Position numbers and translations under genes: made by a program. DNA of 64,000 nt, from contig MCGE01000004.1 of assembly GCA_002105175.1 (NCBI GenBank), positions 2,108,001 through 2,172,000 on the forward strand, written 5' to 3'. Shown in pieces: positions 12,475 through 25,258 of the stretch. Source of the stretch: Absidia repens. Taxonomy: Eukaryota; Mucoromycota; Mucoromycetes; Mucorales; Cunninghamellaceae. Below the pieces are notes generated by a model. The model ran no database searches and was not told the DNA's origin. It saw only the letters and a list, made by a program, of their open reading frames with translations. The first letter of the stretch is position 1; each line of letters opens with the position of its first letter.

Positions 12475-13260
12475 TTTCAAATCCCGCCCACATGATTTTT
12501 TATTTTCGCTTCGTCTTTTTTTTTTTTTTTTTCCCGTCTCTCTTTCCATTTTCGTCATCAATGTAACTTCTTTGAGGTTATAATGGACTTAGATTAGTGT
12601 CAGGACTAGTTTAGAAGGGGTTTCAGATCAGGGATTACAAGATGCATGGGGAAACCCTTTCATTTTGGATTCAGGATCTAGAACTACCATTAGTTGGCTT
12701 ATTGTAGTCATCATTAGCTTAGTCTAGTATTTGGCTTGTCTATAGTTTGTATTTACATCTCATTAAAATATGTCTCATTTTCACTTGCTTCAATAAATAG
12801 TGTCCTATTAGTCTCTCTCTTGCCTTGTACAATAGATTCCTCATTGCAATTGTTTCTTTAAATCAGCTTAACACTTGTTATGTTTCAATAAAAGATACCC
12901 ATTTGTAATCTTTCTCATGTTTTATATGCATTATGGAGTATACTAGGTCCTTTCTAGATTTTTTCTTTAAGACTAATGTTGACCACCCTTCAAACACCTC
13001 CCCCCCGCCGGTAGTCTCCTTCATGCTACCTCCAATAGGTCTCATGTGGTGTGTTGTTAGCATGAGTTACGCATGGGGATATTTCATTAGGCAATCCTTG
13101 CTTTTACTGTTATTTTCCAATATTTAGTATTTCCTCACTACCCTCACTACATTATAGGGCAAAGTAGGACTTGTTAGTCTATATTTTTATGAACTCAAAA
13201 TAAAATGTCATACTGGTTTTACTCAATCTTTTATATCAATAGCTCGTTATCTTCCACATT
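12475..13260 (+). repeat. dispersed repeat family, copy R3
   Basis: It starts at CAAATCCCGCCCACATG, followed by a long T/C stretch. The core at 12603-12672 (GGACTAGTTTAGAAGGGGTT, then TTACAAGATGCATGGGGAAA) is close to the family consensus. GTGTCCTATTAGTCTCTCTC follows near 12800. A degenerate distal terminus (ATCAATAGCTCGTTATCTTCC) ends near 13255. Confidence 0.7.
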
Positions 13261-14049
13261 TAAATGTAGATCCACTCAAATTTGCATTTAGTCTCACTCG
13301 CTCCCGCCGTACACCCAAATAGATGATGACTACAAAGTTCAAAGCGATAATAATTGTTATTCGAATTACAATATCTCACAGCCAACAACCAATTTATCCA
13401 GAGAAATATTGTTATTGCGGGGTTTATCGTTATTCTTTGTCTGGGTACAGCATTGTTAATGAGGGAACCTACTGTGATATATTTTCATGAAGTCAACCGA
13501 CCGTTTTTTTAAAAGGATGCATATCGATTAACTATCACATATCCATTGCCCGGAGTCGCTTATTGGCTCCCCCCCGCCATCAGTTCCTTCTGTCAGCAAA
13601 AGCAGAAGATCGACAATATTTTCATGCAAACACTTTTTCTCATGTGAGCGCAGTTTGTATTTGCATTCATTTTTTCAATTCGTATAAAAGTAATTGACGA
13701 TAAACAAAAAAAAAAAAAAGATATATTTTATTTTGATATACTGTACAATAGATATGACTATCACAAATAGCTCTAAGAAAAGTTATTGATTTTTTCCATA
13801 ACATTTTGCTATGTAAGGTGATGTAACCTAACGATGGATCCAACAAATCGATTTAAAGTGACAGAGCTTTCCAATACGTGTTCGTAATGCTGTTATTAAA
13901 ATGCCCAGGATCCAAAAGTCGAAGATAAGAGTGCTGCTCAACATCTCAATGACGCTTAAATGATATTTGGTAAGGAAGAGAAACAGAAAAACAAGATGGA
14001 AATTATGTGAATATGAGTGTGAATAGAAAAAATCAAATAGACAAAGCGA
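13261..14049. other. intergenic, no gene seen
   Basis: AT-rich sequence with a short C run and poly(A) tracts. No coding signal beyond short random frames. Confidence 0.5.
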
Positions 14050-14340
14050 TGAGTACGACGGCCCCCACCGTAGACCGAAATGACGGAGGCGTCAAATCAC
14101 CATCCTATTTCATTTTTCCCAATAAATAAATAAATAAATAGTAATACCCAATGAAGTAAATGCCGTGCATAACGGTTTGGCCTCAAGGGGACAGCCCACC
14201 AAACTATAAAACAATAAAGTCCTCTAATCCCATCCCAACAAAACTGACACTTCAACAGTTCCCCAATCCCGTGACACCCAGTAGCTAGAAGATGTCCCAA
14301 AGCTTCCAACGAGCTCTAGAGCGTTTATTGGTACAAATAT
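14050..14340. repeat. second repeat family, copy F1, 3' flank of the dienelactone hydrolase gene
   Basis: This segment shares ordered blocks with 27965-28142: GAGYACGACGG, AAATGRCGGAGGC, an AAAACTGACAC block, and GAGCGTTTATTG at the right end. On the minus strand the last block supplies an AATAAA poly(A) signal for the adjacent gene. The copies are diverged and have no coding capacity. Confidence 0.45.
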
Positions 14341-14376
14341 AAAAATGACATAAATAATTACTTAAACTAAAATAAT

Positions 14377-15558
14377 CTACAGACTAGGGTTTTGGGTGGA
14401 AATGCAGTTATTGAAAAAGTTGACCGTCAATTGAATGGCTTCAGTAGCACGTTTGACATTCAATTCATCAGTATAATCACCACGAGCAGCAGCAAATCCA
14501 TGAGGCATATCTAATGATATAATAAAATTTACAGTTAGAATACAGTACCCGTGTACGCCCGTATAGTACACTTCGGTTATTTTTCTCTTACCATCAAATC
14601 GGTGATGTTCACATTGCTTGCCGAATGGTTTCTTGGCCAGTACTTCCATATATTCAGTCTTTAAAAAAAAAAAAAAAAAAAAAAAGGTTAGTATTAATCG
14701 ATAATTACTTCTAAAAGGTGTATTACCATGTCTGGTTCATCTTTAGAGGGAAGAGCCAAAACGGGAGCACATGCAGTTTCCGCATCTTTCACATCCACAA
14801 AAGAAGGATGAACCATGGAAATACCAGCAAAAAATCGAGGAGAATCTTGAGCACTATATTGGGCAGCAATCTGTGTAAGAAATATAAAGAAGTTAAGTAT
14901 CAATCATGTTTAAAGATTAGTATGTATCCTTACCTTGGCACCCCAGCAGAATCCGACTATACCACCAGCAACAGCACCATTAGCTTTGAGCCATTCGACA
15001 ACTCTCTTGAGCTGAGGAGCAATCTAAAAAAAAAAGAGAGAACCGAAATCTATTAGTCATCAAAACCCCACGACCTATTCACTGCTATAGAAAGAAATAA
15101 GAGTATACTTACAATTTCCAAGGAGCCAATTTTAGCAATCCACGCAAGTAATCCATCTCTATCACCGAGCAATTCTACGGAACAAGCATCGCCACGGAAG
15201 AAATCAGGCATGACCACCTTGTAATTGCACTTCTTGGCAAGGATATCAGCAAATTGCTTGGTGTTGTTGCTATAATTTGGAGGTGAGAATCAAGCAAGCT
15301 TCACGATACATGTATACTACGCTACTTACTGCAAAGCAAAAATATCGTAAATTACCACAATCGCTTTTTTGGCATCCTACATATGAAGCAGTAATAAAAA
15401 ATGAATACACATGACATCTAACCGATGGTCTAATCAAGAAGGTTTACCGCAGGACCAACAACGTAGCAGGGCAAATCACCAACTTGCTCCATCTTCCCAA
15501 CGGCAGTATAGTTAGATTCAACAGGAGCAATAGTACAACAGGCTTTGGAGTAAGACAT
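14377..15558 (-). CDS. dienelactone hydrolase family protein
   Basis: Seven exons (15558..15448, 15376..15330, 15269..15113, 15023..14934, 14870..14727, 14658..14592, 14510..14377) give 249 residues, the usual size for this alpha/beta hydrolase family. The product starts MSYSKACCTIAPVESNYTAV. It contains KKAIVVIYDIFAL, the nucleophile elbow GIVGFCWGAK (Cys nucleophile), a likely acid in LALPSKDEPDM, and the histidine in DMPHGFAAARGDY. The fold and triad match the dienelactone hydrolase family, including fungal AIM2-like proteins. The natural substrate cannot be read from sequence, and AIM2-type proteins are poorly characterised, so I give no symbol. No signal peptide is visible, so it is probably cytosolic. 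Confidence 0.9.
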
Positions 15559-16794
15559 GATTGACAATAAAAGACAAGTTTATTTTTTTATTTTTTGTTA
15601 TGAAAAGAAAAAAATGACACTAATTTATATTAGTTTCGCGCTTTGTAGATGAATAAAATTTTTTCGGAGATTCATCATATTGAAATAAATTTACCCGGGC
15701 CCAAATCATTAGCTTGCTATTTTGAATCATATTACTTCCTTGATGTTCGGCAAGTCATGTAAAGAACACCACAATATAGTCACAGTTAAATTTTTCACGT
15801 AGAAAAAATAAAATGATAAGCGAGTACGGGCAAAAAGGGCAAATATTTTAGTCATTGAGTCAAATTCATGCAACGTCATTTCGGCAAAGGGTAAATTCTC
15901 CGGTGTCGGCTACTCCCTAATGTCGGTAAGAAAATTGCCAACCTGATTCTAGAGCTTATTTTTTAAATGCAATATCAGCAGTTATCATATGTACATTCAT
16001 TCTCATTTATATAAACTTGATATAAGTATATTATCCCTGGATTCTACTACAATAACTCAGTTATCAAAATACTGCGATCACCTGGGAGACAGCTGGCCAA
16101 ATACTGCACTGCAATGTGCATACAGTATGTAAATTACAATATCTGTAGTAGGTGAAGTGCCATGACGGTTGATCGAAGATGCCTTATATCTAACTTTTTA
16201 TTTTATCACACACCCATGTACTATACAACGGGTGGATGCTCATTCGAAAAGACAAACTAAAGTATTAAATCAACCTACAGTACAGTACAGTAAAAGTAAA
16301 AAATACAAAACATATTTTATTCAGAGTAGATATAAACCGTAACTAAAATTAACCTAATCTAAATGATAGTACTACCATACCTATTTAAATGTGGGGCATT
16401 TATAGATGTGTAAAGCTGTGGGTGGAATGTGTGAGTGTGTCGGTGTCCGGGGTATCTTGTTGTAGAATGAACATAATGTAGGATAGGCGAGCAATCAACG
16501 GGACAAGCTAATCTATGATGAGTTAACCAAATATCCATCAGTAATGGGGTAGTTTAAACTAGACCAGATTTTTCTAGATTTTACCCCGGTTTATCATTAC
16601 TGTCAATGATCAATGTTGATCGCTGCTTTAAACGAAAGACAGACTGCTGTATGATGCTGCCGATGTTGATGACTGTTAAAGGAAGAGAGAGCCATCATGA
16701 CACCGTTTTTGAATGGTGATGGTGGCTGTTAGGTGAAGACATCACCAAGTTTACTATGTTACATGGTGTTGGTGCTGTAAAAAAAAAGCACCAA
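15559..16794. other. intergenic, no gene seen
   Basis: The promoter side of the dienelactone hydrolase gene plus AT-rich spacer. It contains a tandem ACAGT stretch near 16277 and nothing recognisable as a gene or RNA. Confidence 0.5.
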
Positions 16795-17365
16795 AAATTA
16801 TTCAAATTCCGTCCACGTGGATTTTTATTTAACCCCATTTTTTTTTCGCTCTCTTTTTTTTTCGTTTTTTTCTTCACCATTCAACTTCTATAGTTGAACC
16901 TAGACTAGTGTCAGGACTAGTTTAGAAGGGGTTTCAGATCAAGGATTACAAGATGCATGGGGAAACTCTTTCATTTTGGATCTAGGATCTGAGGGCACCA
17001 TTAGTTGGGTTTTTGGAGTCTTCATTAACGTAGCTTAGTTTTAGTTTGTCAAGGGAGTGTACCTATATCTGAATAAAGTGTTTATCTTATTTTTTTACTT
17101 GTTTCAATGAAAAATGTCCCATTGATCTCTCTCATATGTTGTGCAGTAGGTCTGTGTTTTTTTTACTACAGTTTGCACTTTATTTCAGCATATCTATGAG
17201 AATTGCCCTACACCAAGATACTTGGTGGACAGCTGACTATTTTAGGACGCTTTATATAAAACGAGGTTATATTTCCAGTTTATCATTCGTTTTAATTAAA
17301 CTAGGCAGTATACCGGCGTAACTTGTGACAGACTGAACATATTGTATATAGCCAGCTCGTTCTTT
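16795..17365 (+). repeat. dispersed repeat family, copy R4
   Basis: It begins near TTCAAATTCCGTCCACGTGG. The core lies at 16915-16985 (GGACTAGTTTAGAAGGGGTT, then AAGATGCATGGGGAAAC). GTCCCATTGATCTCTCTCAT follows near 17116. The distal terminus at about 17309-17357 contains ATACCGGCGTAACTTGTGAC and then CATATTGTATATAGCCAGCT. A run of about 32 T follows it. Confidence 0.75.
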
Positions 17366-17369
17366 CTTT

Positions 17370-17403
<34 letters not shown>

Positions 17404-18607
17404 ATGTACAGTTTGGGTATTTGGAATGGTTCTGTGATGGTTCGCAGATTTTGAGAATCGCCTAAAAGCTAAAAATTACTGTAAATTTGTTTTTCTTCCA
17501 TTCCATGTGTCACTGCCAACTGATAATAAGAATTAAAAAAAACAAACAAACATCCTATTAATATCTACATCCCAACTTACCAACCCCAGATCAAAGTAAA
17601 AAAGAAAAGAAAATCCACCCCGTTATCATCCACATCCTAATCCCCAATCAATGTTCAAATCCCCCCCCTTTCAACCCACATCCTAAAACCACACGTTCCG
17701 AACACAGTCAACAGGATAAAAAAAAAAGTCAGTGAAGTCCAAAGATTTGATTTTCTGGAGCTCCAGCGGAGCGTCAGAGCATTGTTTATTGTAATAGAAT
17801 AAATAAAAAGAAAAACCAACTAAAACAGATACATCTAAGCAAGCCAATATATAATCACCGCATTATTCAATTGTTTCTTTTGATCATAATAAATATAAAT
17901 CGCTAAAGTTTTCTCCAAAAGAGACAGATAGATAGTGAGGTTGATGTTTTCAGTGTCGATTGCCAGTTGTCAGTTTTCGCTAACTATTGTTGTTATTTTC
18001 ACGAACATCGGCAAAAAGTCCAGATCAGATCGAAGTTGATGAATTGCCATACTGCGAAGTGGATGGATATTGTTGCTTTTGCTGTAAGCTTGTCGTGACC
18101 GTTGATGCCAAAATCTTTTATTATTGCTTGCCTTCTATTCAAATAAATAAAAGAGAAAGTAGCATATACATTCATTTTCACATAATCAAGCAGGCCATAT
18201 TTTCCTTACCGCAAATTTGATATCACCTTGAATTGAGTTCACATTCTTGCCAAATCGAGTCGACAGTGATAAATAGCCCACCTAAAAAAAAAGTAAGACG
18301 CGCCATGAGATTAACCATTGTTAAAATATTACCTTGTCAATATGTCGGTATCTCCAATCAATTTGTTATAATCATCGAAGCAGGAGATGGAATGACGAAT
18401 ATATTTATGGAAGTCCTTTGAGTCACCATATTGCATGCATTGGATATTCTTGAAGATAGCGTGTCAGAGTCCAATTGGTGACCAACCTACTTAAAAAAAA
18501 GCAAGCTTATTATCATCATATAGTTAGTATATACTCTTTTCTTTGTTACCTTGCTTCCAATCAGTGTACCACAAGTGACTAATATTGGAAAGCTACATAC
18601 TTCCGTT
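17366..18607. other. intergenic with a weak trace of the second repeat family
   Basis: AT-rich spacer. A diverged block at about 17715-17795 (AAAGTCAGTGAAG... GGAGCTCCAGCGGAGCG... TTGTTTATTG) resembles the right end of family F. Short frames between 17987 and 18420 have no recognisable homology. Confidence 0.4.
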
Positions 18608-19060
18608 GAGCATCCTAAATCAGTTTCATCAAGGTATAACGTGTAATACGTCATACACCTTACTGTCAAAGATAAGGACGTATAACAGCAAGGGTAGCTG
18701 CTTAGCATCAACAGATACGCCAGGAGACAGTTGATCAATAGCCTTGCATCTTGCCCTTCAGCTATCCAAAAACTGCTTCACCTTCTTTATCGGTAGAGTC
18801 CCCTCGTCAAAAACGACAAATAGCTTTTCAATCTCATACTGGTCAGCGTATCTTTTGAGCATCCGAGATCAGTTTCATCAAGGTATACCGTGCAATACGT
18901 CATACACCTTACTGTCAAAGATAAGGACGTATAACAGCAAGGGTAGCTGCTTAGCATCAAAAGATAAACTGGGAGGACAGTTGATCAATAGCCTTGTATA
19001 TTGCCCTTCAGCTATCTAAAAACTGCTTCACCTTCTTTATCGGTAGAGTCCCCCATCAAA
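18608..19060. repeat. tandem duplication, about 200 bp units offset by 249 bp
   Basis: Two near-identical segments, 18608-18805 and 18857-19054, share long identical blocks such as TTACTGTCAAAGATAAGGAC, AACAGCAAGGGTAGCTGCTT and CCTTCTTTATCGGTAGAGTC. They differ at only a modest number of scattered positions, so the duplication is fairly recent. Both strands are closed by stops, so I do not call a gene here. Confidence 0.85.
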
Positions 19061-19218
19061 ATGACATTCAGTAGAGTTGTGTAAAGAAAATAAAAATGCA
19101 CCAAGCGAAAATTTCAACGCTCAACATTGATGAACATTTCGGAATTTGAAATGTTCCATATTATACATATAATATTTTTTTTTTAAAAAAAAAGCTTGAC
19201 GTTTCTTTCTTTGTATCA

Positions 19219-19744
19219 TTGTCTTCCAACATGTCGTACCCACCATGCTATCTGAACAAGTGTATTGATATCGGTACCACATTAACTAAATTAATTTTTT
19301 TCCAAGAAAATGCTGTGAATCATTGGACTTTCGAAGGTTTTCTCTCCTGGAAAGGTTTCCCATGGGTTTATGCATGCAATACTATTTGGAATGGTTCTCA
19401 GTCGCGTTTCTTTATATGTAGTTATACAATCTGGAGCATCCGAAATCAAGGTAAGAAAAAAACAATGAAATGATTGCATTCTAAAACTAACCTCATTTTT
19501 ATTCTTTATAGTATCATCCATTCTTCAAATCGATCAATTTTGCTTTACTGAGACATTTGGAACCACCTATTTTATCCTTGATCAATAGCCCTGATGGTGA
19601 GGACGCATCAGTTTGGACCTAGATAAAGATCAAGTCATGGCTCCTGAACCTTCCTCTGATCCTCAAGACAAAATTCAATCATACAATTACAGCCCTTTTG
19701 AAAACTTTAATTCCATTACTCTCCATCGTGACAATGACTCTTAT
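19219..19744 (+). pseudogene. possible gene remnant, unrecognised
   Basis: A short frame starts MSSNMSYPPCYLNKCIDIGT and continues TTLTKLIFFQENAVN. In a different frame SHGFMHAILFGMVLSRVSLY leads into a GTAAGA...TATAG intron (19450-19512) and then YHPFFKSINFALLRHLEPPI. A third frame ends DPQDKIQSYNYSPFENFNSI...DNDSYY with a stop at 19744. The pieces look protein-like but change frame and include stops. The DIGTT string recalls the phosphate-binding start of Hsp70/actin-fold ATPases, but that is a weak hint only. Confidence 0.2.
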
Positions 19745-21337
19745 TATTAGCTTTTATATATTTTAGTATATTCCCCCTTTTTTTATTTACTACATTTACA
19801 TTTTTTATTATGCATTTTACATATTCTCTTATTGTTTATTCATGAATACCTGTATCAATCAATAAAGTTTTATATATTTTTTTATCATTATGCAAATTAG
19901 TGTATATGGCTATTGTGTAAGTGCTTAGGTGTCTGAATGTTTATTTGAATCCAACTTCGTCTGAATTGGAACTTAAAATGCTGTATACTGAAACCAGTTG
20001 AACCCATAGGGATCGCCTATTAAAAATACAAAATGGCGGCGTGGGGCTCAAATGTCGTCACTTCACCAATCTCCTGCCGACACCAAGTAGATCAATTTTT
20101 TGGAAATGCATTGTTATTTTTGTCAATGAAGATAAAAAAAATTGGCACAAGTAAGATTTGTTTTACGATCTTGCTGATCTGCACCACACGATATAATTGT
20201 AAAGGAAGTTCAAACGATTAAAGAAAATAGAAAACATGAAGCATGAAAAGGTATGACATTAGTCGGGAGCAGATTTTCTTTATTGTCATCTCTGAAATAG
20301 TCCTATTATTATCTTATGGCAAGGTAAACAACTTTTTTTGGGAGTACCAATCTCCGCACTCTTTTGATTTTGAAATCTAAAAACAGTAGATACCATTGTA
20401 ACTTCACCACGCGATGTATTGCAAAAGGAAACAAATTGAAAGAATAAACTCAGAATTGATAAATCAACAACGTTTCTGTGTTTTCAAAAGTGAAATTTAT
20501 GTACCTGTGATATTCGTTTTTCCGTCTTTGTAGCGCCGTCCCATGACTTTTTAAAAACCATGTATTCAGTCGTCACCACAATTCGAGAACATCAACATAA
20601 AGGAGGGTTGACGGACTTGTTACACACGCAGAATTTTTTCTGCTGTTCCGACCCCGAAAATGGGTGGAAGATATAAAGCTGTGGCTAATTTATTCCCATG
20701 CGCGTTCGCAGCCAGTGTAACCAAAAGCTTATAAGGAAGACATCCGCAATGGTTATTACAAGTGAATGGATGTTGAAGAATATCATGCAATGATTCCAAA
20801 TATATACTCGTTCTCAAATGGCGCTTTTTATACCGTCGGTTAGTAATGTGAAAGATTATAGATTTGTAATAATCATAGCAGAAATTATAAATCAATCTCC
20901 ATCATACGTTGGTAGTCAATCTAGTGAGATACACGTTTCCAAGTTTAATTTTACCAAAAACAACAAAAAGAAAAAAATGAGAATTTGAGCCACGACATTA
21001 GAGTGAGACATAGCCATTTATGTTGTACATAATGGACTTTCCAGAAAAGCAACAAAAAAGTAGTCGAACTCATGGCATACTACTGTAGCCTTAACTGGTT
21101 ACTCTACGGGACTGATGGAAACATTGCGATGTTTTGCCGAAAAAAATCTATTTTTAAAGGCGCTGTTTTCAAAGACAGATTCAATGTATTTTGACTTTTT
21201 TTATTCTATTTTTCATTTTTTTTCTTCCTTTCTGCTTCTGTCAAATAGACAGCCTCCATTTCTACTCTTAACTCATTCCATTCCTTTATTCTTACCTCCA
21301 TTCCTTCATACTACGGCAGCAATTACAAACAACAACA
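19745..21337. other. intergenic, no gene supported
   Basis: Contains AATAAA signals near 19860 and a minus-strand frame at 20620-20895 ending ...YLPPIFGVGTAEKILRV that I cannot assign. The last 150 bases are T/C rich and probably form the promoter and 5' UTR of the DH-PH gene. Confidence 0.45.
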
Positions 21338-22607
21338 ATGCCAGCCTTCACTAATTTCACGTTCTTTACCTTGGCCGGTGATAAAGAGCGACAACAACAA
21401 TCGAAGCAACAATTCTTGTCAACTGAAAACCAGTATATGAAGCTTCTGAAACTTCTAGACACAGTAAGTCACCTTACTCCTTTATTAAATCAAATATCTC
21501 TCCACTAATCGGGGCACGATCTCATCCTATTACTTTATAAATATGTATATACATTATCGTAGGAACTAGGCACCAAAAATGAAACTGCTTTCCGAGATTG
21601 GTTATCAGCAATTAAAGAGCTAGAGCAAATTCATTCAGCCTTCTACAAAGTAAGATACTCAAGTTTACGCTTACTAACTGACTGTGAAATGATATCGTTT
21701 GACTGACTTTTTATTTATTTTTAGAAACTGGACGCTGCCAGCCAAGACAACGGCGTTGTGGACGCTATGATATACTGGGTAATGAAAGAAAAGGAGCTGG
21801 AAATAAAGGGGTGGGTGGGGATGGGGGCTATGAATGAATGTTTGGTACTGAAGGAGAGCAGGAAGGGCAGAGGAAGGGGAGATGACGGTATGATCATGGG
21901 AACTGATCATCATTACTCACATTATTTGTATTTTTTTTTATATCCATCATATTTATATTATATTATATTATATTATATATTCGTGCTTACTCAAACAGGG
22001 AAACACGTTAGAAAAACCGTACCTGGACTACATCGAATCATATGGTCAAGTTCAATCGCAACATCAAGCCCTTCTCTGCGCGTCAATCAGATCAATTATC
22101 AAGGTAATATTGCAAAGAAGGGTCAGCTCTTTTTTTACAAACTCCTTTTGACTAACCTCCTCTTTTTCATACGTGTTTTTTATGTCTAATCTAATCAATA
22201 GAACATGTCGCCTACCTTACCCTATGACTCAATCGAAGATTTATTAGCTGCGCCATTAGATCAATTGGAACTATACAAATCTATTTATCTGGTAATTCAA
22301 TCAAAAGCCCTGAAAATCAAAATGCAAACAAATGACAACAGAAAATTGATAAATATTTTCTAATCTTCTCTCTCTTTCTCTCTTTATTATTTTTTATAAT
22401 ACAGGCACTACTGGATACCTCTGATTCTTCCAAACAACTTCCTCTCAGCAACATTACACAAAACATTGATACACTACTCACACAATTCCCTCCTCCAATG
22501 ATTGACTCAACTTCCGCTCTGGATTTACCAGCCTTTCAAAAATTTGTTGACTGTGAAAATGTTATTGATCTTTTTACTGGCGCTTCCTTAGTAAGTTTTA
22601 CAATAAC

Positions 22608-22640
<33 letters not shown>

Positions 22641-25258
22641 GGAAATGATCTATCTATCTTCGATAAAAAAAGGAGTGTTGGCACCATGCTTTGAAACGAG
22701 AGGGGCGTATAGATTATTAGTACTTACGCTTTTTCTTTATAGGATTATCAATTAAGATCAACACCAGGAAAAATTATTCTGCAAGATGATTTTTTGCTTT
22801 TGGCGGACTGCAACGATCAACCACCTCTACCTGTCCACATGGTGCTCACTTCTGATATCTTGATGATATGCAAGCAAATGGCGGAATCTACTGGATGTTA
22901 TGATTTACTTTACCCTCCTTTGGCCGTCAATGATATTTTGGTCAAGTCTTCAATGATGGATCGTGAACTAATTGGCGAATACACTTTGGAATTGACAGTA
23001 CTCAGCAAGATCCTGGTCCTACGTGCCGAATCTCGGGAAGTACGAAATGTTTGGACTGGTATACCTTCGACTACAACTCCCAACGATATGAACTCAACAA
23101 ACATCCCTCTCACAAAAGTCGTTTGCTCAGCGGAAAATTCCAAAACCCGATTGAATGGAAATGAAATGAACACCAACAGCACCAAGTCTTTAAACTTGAC
23201 CCGGAATGGCAAATCGGAGCTTGACTCTTTTTATGGTAATCACGATATCTCACCTGTGGAATCTTCGGAAGATGATGTCGATGATACTGACGATGACAAC
23301 GATTCAAATGCAACAACAGCCTCATATCATCAGCAATACTTGGTCGACAAGAAATCTTTGCCTTCATTGCCAACTAAATCTGAACCCCAACCACCAAAGA
23401 AAGATAGCGTTATACCTCCACCAAAAGACATTACAACACCTATGATCAATATCTCTTTGCATGACGATAAAAACAACGCCGATCAGTCTTCCTGTAACCG
23501 TCCGATTACACCACGTGGTTCGTCTATACGTGCTCCTTTGCCAAATCCTGCGCTTAGGCCGAACTTGTCATCAACCTTTGCCCCTGAAATGAAACCTTTG
23601 CCAAGAACATCTTCCATCCGTAATCGGCAACAAGATGGACCACGCCCAGAAAACGATCATCTTCAGTCCTCAAAGACAGTGACGCAACAACCACACCAGC
23701 AAGAAACAGCTACCCGCCAAATTCATCACTCTCATCAACATCAACACCAACAACAAATTATTGCGCAGAACATGACCGACATGCGACCTCAACTGGGACA
23801 GCAACAGAAAGTAAATTATGGACAAACGATGATGACTCAACCGCAATCGGCAGCAATTTTACCCAATACATTGCATCAACAGATTCAGCATCACTCTCCT
23901 CCTCCTCCTCCCCATCATCATCATTATCATCAAGATCCAGCTACTTCAGCCCAGCGGTCTATACCTTCAACGCCTCCCCCTCAACAAAGTCAATTCACAA
24001 CATCTTCATCTTCATCAAGTGAAGGAAGCTCGTCACAGTCTCATTTACCACTCACGCCAGGTTCCTGTGATTCCTTTGGTTCTTCTCTACGCATGTCACC
24101 TGAAGATTTGGTTACGCCCCCTCGCAGTGTAAGTGAAAGGAAAATTAAATTTGTTTTGTCTTCTCATGTATTAACTTTTCTTTTTTTTTTTTCAAAAAAA
24201 AAATAGCCCAATCCTTATAGCACTCAACAAAATGGTCAAAATGGTATTCGCCAGGTCCTCTTTCGAAGCCAACAATGCGAAGTATTTCGGTGGAACGATG
24301 AATCTTGGTATGCTGTAGAAGGGCAATGTTTACTTGAAGTACGACAGACATTTACGAACCGATCTTGTATTGCCATCCGTGTCCAAACAACTGATGAACT
24401 TTATCTGAATGTTTGGGTGCTTCCTCAAACTCAAATTCGATTGGCATCGCCTACTGATATTAGCCTTGGTGTGATTATGGGGTCGCAGGCGGAAACTTAT
24501 CTTGTGCATTTTGGGGAACCATCAGAAGCAAACGAACTCAACCAAGTATTACAAAAAATGCACTATGCGGCAGTTTTGGCAGCGCGACAACCCAATGATG
24601 GAATGCGAACATTGCGTGGCGAACCTCCTACTGAAATGATGACGGCGGCAATGCACTTTGACGATGACGACGACCTGGAAATTGAAGCCAACGGGACGAT
24701 GGATACAGCAGCAAATGACCAGATCATGACCCGAAACAGCTCATTAATGCAATCCGGAAATGAACCCACCCTTATTCCGCAAACCCTTGAACCAGCCATG
24801 CAATGCAAATGCAAGTTATTTGTGCAGAATGAACACTCGAATTGGAGTAGTTTTGGAAGCGTACAACTATTGGTGTCTCTGCAAGTTCCTAGCCAACGTA
24901 TCCATATACAAATTGATCATGAAAAAAAGCGAGGTCTCAGCAAAATTATCCCTACTGTCAACAGCAGCAGCAACAACAACAACAATAACTCACCAACATC
25001 TCCTAGTCCCTCATCGTCTCCTTCCTCCGTTCATGGTATCGATAATGGCAATACATCAACAACAGCGAATACTTTAGTCAGTGCCACTGTATATAGCAAC
25101 AATGTTACTCGTCTTGGATCCAAACGCATATCCTTTTATTAGTCAATGAACGGGAGCGCACTTCTAGTATGGTCTATATGGTTCAACTTCGGGACGAGGA
25201 ATCTGGAAACGCATTATATGATTATCTGAAGGTCAAGAACGCACAACATGGATGGTAG
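21338..25258 (+). CDS. DH-PH domain protein, probable Rho guanine nucleotide exchange factor
   Basis: Eight exons (21338..21463, 21563..21649, 21725..21778, 21999..22103, 22202..22291, 22405..22590, 22743..24128, 24207..end). The N-terminal 220 residues resemble a divergent DH domain: LSTENQYMKLLKLLDTE, IKELEQIHSAFYKKLD, then PLDQLELYKSIYLALLDTS at the helix equivalent to the conserved PxxRLxRYxLLL segment. A PH-like domain follows (GKIILQDDFLLLADCNDQ to SREVRNVWTG). A disordered Gln/His/Pro/Ser region of about 330 residues comes next. The C-terminal part holds further PH/EVH1-like beta modules (VLFRSQQCEVFRWNDESWYA; LFVQNEHSNWSSFGSVQLL). The open frame stops at 25142 (989 residues), but a second frame immediately continues LLVNERERTSSMVYMVQLRD to ...YDYLKVKNAQHGW, stop 25256-25258. 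I infer one missing base in the T run near 25132. Confidence 0.75.

Noticed and set aside
14097..14309. Short minus-strand ORF next to the dienelactone hydrolase gene
   Set aside because: It lies within repeat copy F1 and has no coding signature.
16265..16300. ACAGT tandem as a regulatory site
   Set aside because: A very short simple repeat with no gene adjacent.
18487..18738. Minus-strand ORF in the tandem duplication
   Set aside because: The second unit does not keep the frame open, so it is not a duplicated gene.
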